Of a stretch of DNA of 64,000 nucleotides, positions 8,808-18,300 are shown in pieces. The notes below the pieces were generated by a model. That model ran no database searches. It was not told where the DNA came from and was given only the letters and a program-made list of their open reading frames with translations. This stretch comes from Actinoplanes teichomyceticus ATCC 31121 (GTDB taxonomy: Bacteria; Actinomycetota; Actinomycetes; Mycobacteriales; Micromonosporaceae). The stretch is from positions 2,206,001-2,270,000 of the forward strand of contig NZ_CP023865.1 of the NCBI RefSeq assembly GCF_003711105.1. The letters are read 5' to 3'. The translations under genes and the position numbers were made by a program. How positions within the stretch are numbered: position 1 is the stretch's first letter; every line of letters begins with the position of its first letter.

Positions 8808-9272
8808 TCAGACCAGGGCGGCGGCGGGCAGCCGTACCTCCAGGTCGGTGCCGGGGTTGAGCAGCAGCGCGCGGTCCCCGAGCCCGGCCGCCAGCCGGGT
8901 CACCGGAAGCCGCCGCCAGTCCCGGTCCTCGCCGGCCACCGGCAGGTAGCGGTCCGAGGTCCAGGCGCGCACCTCCGGGTCGTCGCCGGGAGCGGCGGGG
9001 TCGACGAAGACCGTGCCGGCCAGCAGAGCGGTGCGCACCGCGTGGTCGTCACCGTGCCCGGTGGCGGCGTTCTGGATGGCCGCCTCGACGTCGTTGGCCG
9101 GGGCGGGCAGGCCGAGGACGCGCGGCGACGGCCGGTAGTCGGGGTTGGGGATCATCTCCGTGCCCACCGTGCCGTCCGCGTCGACCGGGTACGCGCCGGC
9201 GATCGCGTACGGCGGGATCTCGTCGGCGCCCTCGTAGGCCGGGTCGACCGCGTACATCCATTGCATCGTCAT
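8808..9272 (-). CDS. SseB-like, type VII secretion-associated protein; candidate immunity partner of the RHS toxin
   Basis: The ATG at 9272 lies 5 nt after the RHS stop, in TGAGGAGCATG, so its ribosome site overlaps the RHS stop and the two genes are translationally coupled. The 154-residue product has an N-terminal part rich in acidic and aromatic residues (AVDPAYEGADEIPPYAIAG). Its C-terminal part resembles the SseB N-domain fold used in type VII-associated proteins (RTALLAGTVFVDP ... WRRLPVTRLAAGLGDRALLLNPGTDLEVRLPAAAL, interrupted here). Immediate position after a polymorphic toxin gene is where immunity genes usually sit, so an antitoxin role is plausible, but it could be a chaperone or secretion accessory. 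Confidence 0.65.
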   Translation of the reverse strand: MTMQWMYAVDPAYEGADEIPPYAIAGAYPVDADGTVGTEMIPNPDYRPSPRVLGLPAPANDVEAAIQNAATGHGDDHAVRTALLAGTVFVDPAAPGDDPEVRAWTSDRYLPVAGEDRDWRRLPVTRLAAGLGDRALLLNPGTDLEVRLPAAALV

Positions 9273-9277
9273 GCTCC

Positions 9278-12200
9278 TCACCGGTTGCCCGGCACGTAGC
9301 CGTCGTTGTCGAACTGTTCCATCTTGAACTGGCCGGGCGGGATGTCGAGCTGCTGCACGCCGTCCTTGATCCCGACGTTGTACGGCATGTCGATCTTGAA
9401 CGCGTGCGAGATGTTCTTCCCGGGGATGTGGTCCAGCGCGGCGAACTCCATCTGCGACGCCTTGCTGGCGTCGTGCACCGCCTGCACGTTGAGCTCGACG
9501 AAGGGCTGGCTGTCGGCACGCACCACGTAGACGTACCCGTAGTGCATCTTGTATTCCTTGCCGCCGATCTTCCTGGTGAACTCGACGCCCTCGGCCGGCA
9601 GGTTCTGCAGCTGGAACGCGATGTCCTTGTCCCGGACGAACTGCAGCGCGGTGCTCCAGTCCGAGGTGGTCGAGATGAAGCCGCTGTAGGTGTTGCCCTC
9701 GCGCACCTTCGAGCTGTTCTGCTGGTGCAGCTTGATGTCGTAGTGCGGGTTCGCCTCCTTGAAGATGGCGTTCGACTTCAGGCCCTCCTGGAAGATCTTT
9801 TCCGGCGGGACGTCCGAGCCGTGGTAGAGCCACTTCGGTTTGGAGACGTTCGGCACGAGGTTCGGGATCACCAGGTACGGGTTCTTGTACGCGGTGATCG
9901 CCGACACCCCGAGGTCGCCCGCCTCGTCGAACAGGTCCAGGGTGGCCGCCAGGTCCTCGGTGCCGCCGGGCGTGACGTGCGGGACGCTGGAGCCGCCCGG
10001 ACCGGTGCACATCAGGCCGAGCGGGTCGGTCAGCAGCAGCGGGTTGGCGACGTAGCCGGCCGGGTCCAGCGCCGGCGCCAGGCCCAGCGGGTCCTGGCTC
10101 AGGTACCGGCCGGCCAGCGGGTCGTAGTAGCGGAAGACGTTGTAGTGCAGGCCGGTCTCGTCGTCGCGGTACTGCCCGGGGAAGGCCAGCGGCTGCACCG
10201 CGGCCGGGGTGTCGGTGGCGCCCCACAGCGTGGCGCTGTTGCGCCAGCGCAGGGCGCCGTCGGCGCCGAGCAGCTCGGTCGGGGTGCCGGCGGCGTCGGT
10301 GACCACGGTCGCGTAGTCCAAGTCGGCCCCGACCCGCACGGTCCGGGCGACCGGCCGCCCGTCGCCCGGGTGGTGGTCCCAGGTGGTGACCCGCAGCGTG
10401 CCGTCGGCGTCGGTGTGCGCCTGCTCCACCAGCGTGCTGCCGGACCAGGCGAAGTCGTAGCGCTCCACGGCCACCCCGCCGGTCACCCGCTGCTTGCTGA
10501 TCCGGCGCCCGAGCGGGTCGTACCGGTAACGCCAGACGTCGCCGCCCGGGGTGTGCGCCTCGACCAGCTGGTCGTCGGCGTTCCAGGTGAAGTGCCAGGT
10601 GCCGGCGCCCGCGACGGTACGGCTGGTCATCCGGCCGTGCGCGTCGTACGTGCCGGAGACCGGGCCGGCGGCGCGCAGCAGCGTGCCGTCGTACTCGCCG
10701 TCGAGGCGTCCCTGCCGGTAGTGGTACGTCTCGTCGTGCCCCGCGCCCCGGACGCCGGTGACCCGGCCGGTGCGGTCCAGGTCGTACTCGCGCCGCCCGG
10801 TCCAGTCGGTGATCGCGGTCACCATGCCGTCGGCCCGGTGCTCGAAGCCGCGCACGCCGGTCCCCGGCAGCTCCTGGGCGAGCAGGCGGTCGCCGTCGCC
10901 GTGCGTCTGGGACATCACGGCCCGGCCGTCGACGGCGCGATGCGTCTCCCGGCCCCGCACGTCGTGGCGCAGCCGCAGCTCGTGCCCGCCGGAGCGCAGC
11001 GCGTACGGGCGGCCGAACGGGTCCATCGTCCAGGCGCTGACCACCCCGGCCGGGGTGTGCCGGGTGACGGTGCCGGTCGCCGCGTCGCGGTCCAGGCGCA
11101 CGGTGCGTCCGTCGACCGTCTCGGCGACCCGGCGCCCGTCCGCGTCCCACTCGACGGCCAGCCGGGTGCCGGCGCCGCCGGCCTCGACCAGCCGGCCGTC
11201 GCGGTCGTAGCGGTAGGTGGTGGTCCCGGTCGGGGTGCGCCGCTCGATCACGTTGCCGAGCGGGTCCCGCACGAACTCCACGGTCTCGCCGAGGCCGTTG
11301 GTCGCGGTGATCGGGCGGCCGGCCGCGTCGTAGCCGAAGTACCGGGTGCGGCCGTTGAAATCGGTCTCGCTGACCAGCCGGCCGGCCGGGTCGTACGCAT
11401 AGCGCCAGACCAGGCCGCGCGGGTCGGTGACCGAGGTGATCCGCAGCTCGGTGTCGTAGGTGTAGCTGGTGCGCAGCCCGTCCGCGTCCACGGTCGCCCG
11501 CAGCAGCCCGAACGGCCCGTACTCGGCGCGCCACCGGCCGCCCGCGGCGTCGGCCCGCTCCACCGGGTAGCCCTCCGGGTCGTAGCTGATCGTCTCGCCG
11601 TCGCCGGTCACCGCCCACCCGGCCAGGCCCTCCATCCGCTGCGGGTGGGCCGGGCGGCCGCCGCGCAGCCGGTCCGGGTCCAGGCGCGGGGCGGTTCCCG
11701 GCAGCGCGGCGCCCGGGGCGGGAGCCGGCACCACGACGCCGTCCGGCCGGGTCACCGTGGTCGGGCGGCCCTGCTCGTCGTAGCCGTAGAGGGTGGTGTG
11801 GCCCAGCGGGTCGGTCTGCGACAGCAGCCGGTTGTGCCGGCCCCAGGCGAAGCGGGTGGTGTTGCCGAGCGGGTCGGTGACGCTGGTCTTGTGGTGGTAC
11901 TCGTCGAACGTGTAGGTGGTGGTGTGCCCCAGCGAGTCGGTCCAGGTGGTGCGGCCGGGCTCGTAGGTCAGGGTGGCGCTGAGGTAGCCGTCCTCACCGA
12001 CCGTGCCGACGCAGCGGCCGTCCTCGTCGTAGGTGTAGCGGTAGCCGTACCCGTTGCGGTCGATCCACTGGGTGATCCGGTCCTCGTGGTCGTGCCGGAA
12101 CGTCGCCGGGACCCCGGAGATGTTGCGCACCTCGGTCAGGCGGCCGTCACCGTCGTACCGGAAACCGGCGACCGCCGTCTGGCGGCCGGAACCGGCCGCG

Positions 12201-13852
12201 GCCAGGGTGATCCCGGTGATCCGGCCGTCCTGCGCGGTGAACCGGACCCGCCGGCCGGACGGGTGGTGCAGGGCGCGCGGGACGCCGTCCGGGTCGCGCT
12301 CGACCCGCAGCAGGTTGCCGTCGTGATCGGCGACCGACCGCAGCCGCCCGTCCGCGCCGAACGTCAGGACGCGCTCGCCGGTGTCCAGGCGGGCGCTGCC
12401 GTCCGCGGCGACGGTCAGCGGCCAGCGCGGGCCCTCCTCGGGCAGCACCGCGGTGCCCGGCGCGCCGGTCGGGTAGACCAGCACCATCGCGTCGGCGGCG
12501 AAGAACAGCGTCGCCCGGCTGTCGGTCTCGATCCGCTGGTCCAGGGTGGAGGCCCAGCTCCGGCCGAAGAGGCCGCCGCCGCGGTAGGACGACAGGTGGG
12601 TGCGTTCCAGCCGGAACGGCAGTGGCGCGGGCAGCTCCAGGTCCACCTCGGTGAGCACCATCTCGCCGGTGGCGACGTCGATCGGGTCGGTGACGCACTC
12701 GCGGATGTCGATCGAGCGGGAGACGTCCCTGGGCACCGGCGGGACCTTGACGTGGAACAGGTCGGCGAGCCGGGCCGCGCCCAGGTTCACCAGCCCGCCG
12801 AGGTTCTTGACCACGGTGACCGCGCCCACGCCAGCCCCCTTGATCAGGTTGACCATGTCGTTGGCCAGGGCCTTCATGCCGGTGAGGGCGGCCTTGCCGA
12901 TCTCCTTGAGGCCGCCGGTCTTGTAGAGCGCGCTGAGCTTGGACAGCGAGGTCAGCCCCTTGACCCCGGGGATGACCCCGAGCAGGCCGAAGACCAGGTC
13001 CATCACCGACCCCTTGCCGTGCGCGAAGTCCACCACCGCTTTGATCAGCAGGATCGCGCCGGCGGCGAGGGCCACCCAGGCCAGCGGCCCACCGATGATC
13101 ATCGCGATGATGCCGGCGACCAGGGCCACCCACTTGGCGACCTCGCAGATGATGTTCCACAGCTCCTTGAACGCGTCGCCCAGCTTCTGCCAGAAGGAGC
13201 GCGGCTGGATGCCGGCGTCGGAGGCGTCGTCGATCTGCCGGGCGCAGGTGCGCGCGGCGCCGTCGCGCAACTGTTTGGCCTGCATCGCCAGCTGCTTGGC
13301 CAGGTCCAGCTCGCCCTGCGCCCCGGCGACCGCGCTGCGCGCCCGGTCGCGGCGCTGCTGCGCGGCCTCGGCGTCCCGGACCGCCTGCTTGACCTGCTCC
13401 GGGTCCGGCGCCTGGGTCTCGGCGTTGAGCCGCTCGGCGGCCTGCGCGGCGCCGGTGAAGTCGGTCTCCGCGATGCTCAGCGAGCCCTGCAGGGACGTGA
13501 GCTTCTCCGCCGCGATCCGGCCGTCGGCGAGCGCCCGGTCCGCCTGGGCCTGGGCGCTCTCCAGTACGGGCGCGAAGTCCTCCAGCGCGTCGCCGACCAT
13601 CCGGTGCGAGCGGTACAGCTTGTCGATCTGCCCGGGGAACTCGCCGAACTGCTCGCGGAACGCGTCCCCGGACTGGCCCACCCAGGTCAGCAGCGAGCCG
13701 TCGCCCTGCAGCGAGTCGACGGCGCGCTTGGCCCGGTATGCGTGGTCGGCGAAGTCGTGGAAGCGTTCCGCGAGCCGGCGTACCCGCTCCGGGTCGCCGG
13801 GCGTGGGATCGCCGTCCATGTCCAGGACGTACCAGTCCGCCGGCCTAGCCAT
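9278..13852 (-). CDS. RHS-repeat polymorphic toxin with predicted ADP-ribosyltransferase tip
   Basis: The 1524-residue product is in layers. Residues 1-110 are a helical WXG100-like/T7SS substrate domain; about 230-275 is a hydrophobic segment; about 385-460 is a DUF6531-like domain (CVTDPIDVATGEMVLTEVDL). Then come many YD repeats (for example YGYDEQGRPTTVTRPDG), and the core ends GRYLSQDPLGLAP with DPLGLM at 1276-1281. The variable tip, 1339-1524, has LYHGSD (His 1344), FISTTSDW (Ser-Thr-Thr 1394-1396), the strand YGYVYVVRAD and SQMEFAALDHIPGK (Gln-Met-Glu 1467-1469). Order and context fit cholera-toxin-like ADP-ribosyltransferases, with the usual first Arg replaced by His and a Q-x-E in place of E-x-E. 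Export by the adjacent EccC system is inferred. Confidence 0.8.
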   Translation of the reverse strand: MARPADWYVLDMDGDPTPGDPERVRRLAERFHDFADHAYRAKRAVDSLQGDGSLLTWVGQSGDAFREQFGEFPGQIDKLYRSHRMVGDALEDFAPVLESAQAQADRALADGRIAAEKLTSLQGSLSIAETDFTGAAQAAERLNAETQAPDPEQVKQAVRDAEAAQQRRDRARSAVAGAQGELDLAKQLAMQAKQLRDGAARTCARQIDDASDAGIQPRSFWQKLGDAFKELWNIICEVAKWVALVAGIIAMIIGGPLAWVALAAGAILLIKAVVDFAHGKGSVMDLVFGLLGVIPGVKGLTSLSKLSALYKTGGLKEIGKAALTGMKALANDMVNLIKGAGVGAVTVVKNLGGLVNLGAARLADLFHVKVPPVPRDVSRSIDIRECVTDPIDVATGEMVLTEVDLELPAPLPFRLERTHLSSYRGGGLFGRSWASTLDQRIETDSRATLFFAADAMVLVYPTGAPGTAVLPEEGPRWPLTVAADGSARLDTGERVLTFGADGRLRSVADHDGNLLRVERDPDGVPRALHHPSGRRVRFTAQDGRITGITLAAAGSGRQTAVAGFRYDGDGRLTEVRNISGVPATFRHDHEDRITQWIDRNGYGYRYTYDEDGRCVGTVGEDGYLSATLTYEPGRTTWTDSLGHTTTYTFDEYHHKTSVTDPLGNTTRFAWGRHNRLLSQTDPLGHTTLYGYDEQGRPTTVTRPDGVVVPAPAPGAALPGTAPRLDPDRLRGGRPAHPQRMEGLAGWAVTGDGETISYDPEGYPVERADAAGGRWRAEYGPFGLLRATVDADGLRTSYTYDTELRITSVTDPRGLVWRYAYDPAGRLVSETDFNGRTRYFGYDAAGRPITATNGLGETVEFVRDPLGNVIERRTPTGTTTYRYDRDGRLVEAGGAGTRLAVEWDADGRRVAETVDGRTVRLDRDAATGTVTRHTPAGVVSAWTMDPFGRPYALRSGGHELRLRHDVRGRETHRAVDGRAVMSQTHGDGDRLLAQELPGTGVRGFEHRADGMVTAITDWTGRREYDLDRTGRVTGVRGAGHDETYHYRQGRLDGEYDGTLLRAAGPVSGTYDAHGRMTSRTVAGAGTWHFTWNADDQLVEAHTPGGDVWRYRYDPLGRRISKQRVTGGVAVERYDFAWSGSTLVEQAHTDADGTLRVTTWDHHPGDGRPVARTVRVGADLDYATVVTDAAGTPTELLGADGALRWRNSATLWGATDTPAAVQPLAFPGQYRDDETGLHYNVFRYYDPLAGRYLSQDPLGLAPALDPAGYVANPLLLTDPLGLMCTGPGGSSVPHVTPGGTEDLAATLDLFDEAGDLGVSAITAYKNPYLVIPNLVPNVSKPKWLYHGSDVPPEKIFQEGLKSNAIFKEANPHYDIKLHQQNSSKVREGNTYSGFISTTSDWSTALQFVRDKDIAFQLQNLPAEGVEFTRKIGGKEYKMHYGYVYVVRADSQPFVELNVQAVHDASKASQMEFAALDHIPGKNISHAFKIDMPYNVGIKDGVQQLDIPPGQFKMEQFDNDGYVPGNR

Positions 13853-13988
13853 GGTGCCTCCACTCTCCCTGCGACGCGGCGGAGTCTAACGTGTTCCGTC
13901 ACGCAGCGTTCCGATCATGAGGTTGGATGATCTCCCCTCGGCCGCGTACGCTGCCACCGGCGCACGTGATCGACAGGGACGGAGAGGC
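13853..13988. promoter_or_regulatory. Divergent promoter region between RHS toxin and WXG100 genes
   Basis: This 136-bp space must drive the leftward toxin operon and the rightward WXG100 genes. No clear -35/-10 pair stands out. Confidence 0.35.
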
Positions 13989-14288
13989 ATGGCTGCCGAC
14001 CGCTTAACGGTCAATCTGGACGGCCTGTCGGACTTTGCTGTCCAGTTGGAGAGCATTAGAGCCGGTATGGACTCGGCCAGGACCTGGATGAACGAGTTCT
14101 CCGGAGACCTCGGCGGTCGAGAAGTCGACCATGCGATCAGTCACTTCGAGTCACATTGGCGCGACGGCCGGGGACGGGTCGACAAGAACTGCGAGGAGCT
14201 GATCAAGATGGCCAAGCAGGCCGTCGAGAACCTGCGCAAGGCCGACGACGATCTGGCTTCGCAACTGCGCGAGAGCATGAAGGGCTGA
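13989..14288 (+). CDS. WXG100-like secretion substrate (EsxB-like)
   Basis: The ATG at 13989 follows GGAGAGGC closely; the longer frame from 13917 is less likely. The 99-residue product is helical, with GLSDFAVQLESIRAGMDSAR, then a turn near MNEFSGDLGG and a second helix HFESHWRDGRGRVDKNCEEL. No strict W-x-G is present; W-x-D-G-R (HWRDGR) occupies the second helix. Length and two-helix plan fit ESAT-6-like proteins, exported by EccC-type motors. It is the first gene of a three-gene run and lies 3 bp before the next. Confidence 0.7.
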   Translation: MAADRLTVNLDGLSDFAVQLESIRAGMDSARTWMNEFSGDLGGREVDHAISHFESHWRDGRGRVDKNCEELIKMAKQAVENLRKADDDLASQLRESMKG

Positions 14289-14291
14289 GCC

Positions 14292-14894
14292 ATGACCGTG
14301 ACCGGCTTCTCGATCACCGTGCCGGACTCGTGGTTCGAGCTGGAATTGCACCCCGACGCGCGCAACGCCGCCGTCAACTCGCTGGTCGAGACCCGCCTCA
14401 AGGACGTGCCGGAGCTCTACGAGCACCGGTCCGCGCTGGCCAAGGTGCTGCGCGAGACGGCGCGGCGGGCGTACGACAGCGGCGCCCGCTTCTGCGGCAC
14501 GCTGGTCACCGTCGTCGGCGACGCGATCATGTCGGCCACCGTCACGGTGACCGTCGTGGACGCCCCGGACGGGCAGGGCGCCGCCGACGCGATCACCCCG
14601 CACCTGACCGCCCGGCCCCGCCGCGGCGCCGACTCGCTCTGGCGAGAGATCGAGTCGGTGGAGATCCCGGGCGCCGGCCGGGTGCCCCGCACCCGCGGCG
14701 TCGACGACGTCACGCTGCCCGACGGCGCCGGCTGGGTCCGCTCGCTGATCATGCAGACCTTCGTGCCGTTCCCCGGACCGGAGCCGACCCGGGTCGCCCT
14801 GATCACCGGCAGTTCCCCGGTGCTCGCCCTGGAGACGGAGTTCTTCGACGTCTTCGACGCGGTCACCGCGACCTTCCGCTTCACCGGAGCCTGA
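14292..14894 (+). CDS. Hypothetical protein of the type VII island
   Basis: The 200-residue product begins MTVTGFSITVPDSWFELELH and ends TATFRFTGA. There is no signal peptide or membrane helix. The pattern of an N-terminal SITVPDSWFEL strand and a C-terminal ALETEFFDVFDAVTATFRF strand recurs in hypothetical proteins encoded between WXG100 genes in actinobacteria. Its placement between the two WXG100-like genes suggests a substrate chaperone or accessory factor. I do not recognise a domain of known function. Confidence 0.65.
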   Translation: MTVTGFSITVPDSWFELELHPDARNAAVNSLVETRLKDVPELYEHRSALAKVLRETARRAYDSGARFCGTLVTVVGDAIMSATVTVTVVDAPDGQGAADAITPHLTARPRRGADSLWREIESVEIPGAGRVPRTRGVDDVTLPDGAGWVRSLIMQTFVPFPGPEPTRVALITGSSPVLALETEFFDVFDAVTATFRFTGA

Positions 14895-14997
14895 GTCCCA
14901 CCCCGCGCCGGCCCGCTCGACCGCGAGCGTCGACCCTCCCCGGCCGGCGCCGCGCCGCCCGACTTCCGATTCACCAGCGCCTGACAAGGAGAACGAC

Positions 14998-15297
14998 ATG
15001 GCGAACGTCAATGTGACGTACCAGGAGATGCGCGACGCCGCGACCAAGCTCACCAACGGCAAGGAAGAGATCATCTCCCGGCTCAGCGAGCTGAAGAACA
15101 TGGTCAACAGCCTGGTGAACGGCGGCTACGTGACCGACTCGTCGAGCAAGCAGTTCGACCAGTCGTACACCGAGTTCAACGACGGCGCCAGCAAGGTGAT
15201 CGAGGGGCTGGAGGGCATGGGCAAGTACCTGACCACCGCCGCGGACACCTTCCAGCAGGCGGACGACGAGCTGGCCAAGGCGCTGCGCAGCAGCTGA
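14998..15297 (+). CDS. WXG100 family protein (EsxA-like)
   Basis: The ATG follows AAGGAG in ACAAGGAGAACGAC. The 99-residue product has the actinobacterial WXG100 plan: a helix ending in LKNMVNSLVNGGYVTDSSSK (a G-G-Y turn in place of W-x-G), then FDQSYTEFNDGASKVIEGLE and a C-terminal helix GMGKYLTTAADTFQQADDEL. WXG100 proteins form helical-hairpin dimers secreted by EccC-driven type VII systems. The gene ends just before a large perfect palindrome shared with convergent eccC. Confidence 0.85.
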   Translation: MANVNVTYQEMRDAATKLTNGKEEIISRLSELKNMVNSLVNGGYVTDSSSKQFDQSYTEFNDGASKVIEGLEGMGKYLTTAADTFQQADDELAKALRSS

Positions 15298-15302
15298 CCG
15301 GC

Positions 15303-15356
15303 GTGCCGGAGTGACGCAGGGGGGCGCCGCGGCGCCCCCCTGCGTCACTCCGGCAC
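15303..15356. terminator. Perfect 54-bp palindrome between WXG100 and eccC genes
   Basis: Every base from 15303 to 15356 pairs with its mirror partner; the arms begin GTGCCGGAGTGACGCAGGGG and the centre is GC. It covers the stop codon of the leftward eccC (15345-15347) and lies 6 bp after the WXG100 stop. It can work as a bidirectional terminator. Confidence 0.8.
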
Positions 15357-18300
15357 CTGCACGGTGATCGGCTCACCGTCGCCCAGGTGCAGCATCGCCC
15401 GCCCGGGCCGGACCGGCTGGCCGACCGCCGCGCGTTGCAGCCGCAGCCCGATCAGGTCGCCGTCGGTGCGGTTCTGCGGCGACAGCAGGGCGCCCCGCCG
15501 GCTGCGCCGGGCGTCGACCAGCCAGCCGCTGAAGCCGACGCTGAGATCCTCCGGGTCGCCCGCGTAGATCACCGCGAGCTGCCGGGCCTCGCCGTTGCGG
15601 ATGACGTCGCGCAGCTCGCCGGAGGCCGCCGCGTCGCGCAGCGTGGCCGCGTCGTCGACCACGATCAGCGCCCGGCCGGTCACCCGCGCCAGCGCGCCGG
15701 TCAGCTCCTCCGGGCTGACGTCCGTGCCGGTGAGGACGGCCAGCACGCCCGGGCGGCCGGCCAGGTCACGCACCGGTGAGGTACGCGGCGCCAGGACGAT
15801 GACCTGCTGACCGGCGTCCAGCGCGGAGCGGGCCATGCTCGTCAGCATGGTGCTGCGACCGGACTTGGCCGGGCCGCCGATGCCGAACGCCGGCACGCCG
15901 GTGGCCAGGTCCGGCCCGTAGCGCAGCAACTGGTGCTCGCCGCCCACCCCGGCCATCACCCAACCGGCCCCGGTCGCCGCCTGCGGGAGCGCGACCGCCT
16001 GCGCGTAGCCGATCTGGGCCGGCACCTCGCCCAGCCGGAACGGGCGCAGCGCGGCGGGCACCGCGGCGTCGCGCTCGGTGGCCAGCCGGCCGATCTCGGC
16101 CAGGGCGGCCGCCTGCGCCGCGCCGCTCGGGTCCTCGGCGAGCAGCGCGACCTGCACCTCGATGCCGGTCTCGGCGCGGAACGCGCGGCCCGGCTCGATC
16201 TCGTCCGGCAGATTGCGCGGGTGCAGCCCGAGCATCGCCACGTCGGTCTTGTCGGCCAGCCGGAACGTGATCTTGTCCTCGGTGAGGGCGGCGATCCGGC
16301 CGCTGAGCACCGACCGGTCCCCGGTGATCACCACGTGCACGCCGACGCTCGCGCCCTCCCGCAGGAACGTGAAGATCTTGTCGGTGAGGGTGCCGTTGTC
16401 CAGCTCGCCCAGCGTCGACAGGAACCCCTCCCAGCGGTCCAGCAGCAGGAAGACGTGCGACAGACGCTCGGCGCCGGTGGCCGCCCGGCGCTGCTCGGCG
16501 ACGTCCGCGTAGCCGCCGGCCGCCAGCACCCCCTGCCGGCGGCGGATCTCCTCACCGATCCGGTCGATCAGGCGCAACGCCCGCTCCACCTCGGTACGCG
16601 TGACCACCGCCCCGCAGTGCGGCAGCCCGCCCAGCGGCAGCAGCGCGCCGTTGCCGCAGTCCAGGCCGTAGAGGTGCACGTCCGCGCTGGAGTGCGTGCG
16701 GGCCAGCGAGCCGGCCAGGGTGCGCAGCAGCTGGGAGCGCCCGGTGCGGGGCGCGCCCGCCGCGATCAGGTGGCCGAACTGGTCCAGCCGCAGCGCCGCG
16801 GTCCGCTGCACCTGCTGGGCGGGCAGATCCTCCACGCCGTACGGGACACCGTCGGTGGCCGCCAGGTCGTCGAGCCGCACCGACGACGGCAGCGCCGGCA
16901 GCCACGGGCTGTGCTGTTCCGGCACGCCGGCCTGCTCGGCCGCCACCCGCAGCGCCTCCACCAGCACCTGCAGGTCGGTGACCTCCTCCTGCCGGGCCTG
17001 CTGCGGCGCCTTGGCGGGCTCGATCGGCCGGGCCAGGTCCGCCCAGTCGAGCACGCGCAGCTGCGGCGGCGCCGCGTCGGCGGCACCGGCCACCCCGGGA
17101 CGGCGCCCGCCGACCCGGCCGGCCTGGAACGGCACCAGCGAGGCGTGGCCGAGCCGCACGTACGCCCGGCCCGGCGTGCTCTTGGCGATCCGGGCCGCGT
17201 CCGGCGCGGTGAGCACGTCCTGGCTCTCCGCGGCGTCGGTGACCCGCAGCGCGATCCGCAGGTTGGTGTTGGCCCGGATCTCCGGCGACACCACGCCGCT
17301 GGGCCGCTGGGTGGCCAGCAGCAGGTGGATGCCGAGCGACCGGCCCCGCTGGGCGATGTTGACCAGCCCGGTGACGAAGTCCGGCAGCTCCCGGGCCATC
17401 GAGGCGAACTCGTCGATGACGATCAGCAGCCGGGGCAGCGGCGCCGCGCCGGGCTGCCGGGCGGCCACCCGGGTGTAGTCCTCGATGTCCTTGGCGCCGG
17501 CGGCGGCCAGCACGTGCTCGCGGCGGCGCAGCTCGGCGGAGAGCGACTCCAGGGCCCGGCGGACCAGGTGCTCGTCCAGGTCGGTGACCATGCCGACGGT
17601 GTGCGGCAGGCGTACGCAGTCCCCGAAGGCGCTGCCGCCCTTGTAGTCGACGAGCACGAACGTCATCGCGTCCGGGCGGTTGGCCACGGCCAGCGCCGCC
17701 ACGATGGTCTGCAGCAACTCGGACTTGCCGGCGCCGGTGGTGCCGGCGATCAGCCCGTGCGGGCCGTCGCGCCGCAGGTCGATCTCGAACGGCCCGTCGA
17801 ACGACTCGCCGACCACCGCCGCCGTGCTCGCGCCCCGGACCGCCCAGCGGGTCAGGATGTCCTCCGGTCGCGGCGGGTCCAGCGCCAGCACGTCGAGCAG
17901 CCGGCTGGACGTGGGCAGCGCCGCGTCGTCCTCGTTGTCGCTGACGTCCCGGATCGCGGCCAGCGCCCGGGCCACCCCGGCGCACCAGGCCGCCGGCGGG
18001 AGGTCCGGCTCGATGTCGGCCAGCGGGTCCGCTCCGGTACGCGAGATCCGCAGCCGGCCGCCCTCGGCCACCGCGACCGCCTGGCACTCGCCGGGCAGCA
18101 GCCGCTCGTCGGTGTCCAGGCAGATCGCGTACACCCCCATCGCGGGGCCCTCGCGCAGCAGCTGCACCACCCCGGGCAGCGACCGCAGCCGGCGCGAGCC
18201 GTCCAGCACGACCAGCATGTCCGGCTCGCGGAAGCCGGCCGAGCCGGTCTCCTTGCGTACCGCGGCGCGCTGCTCGACGAGCTCCAGCAGCCCGGCCACC

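Noticed and set aside
9404..13930. A 1508-residue open frame on the plus strand opposite the RHS gene
   Set aside because: It is the antisense shadow of a GC-rich coding strand. Its sequence has no family resemblance and is Arg/Val/Gly/Gln-biased.
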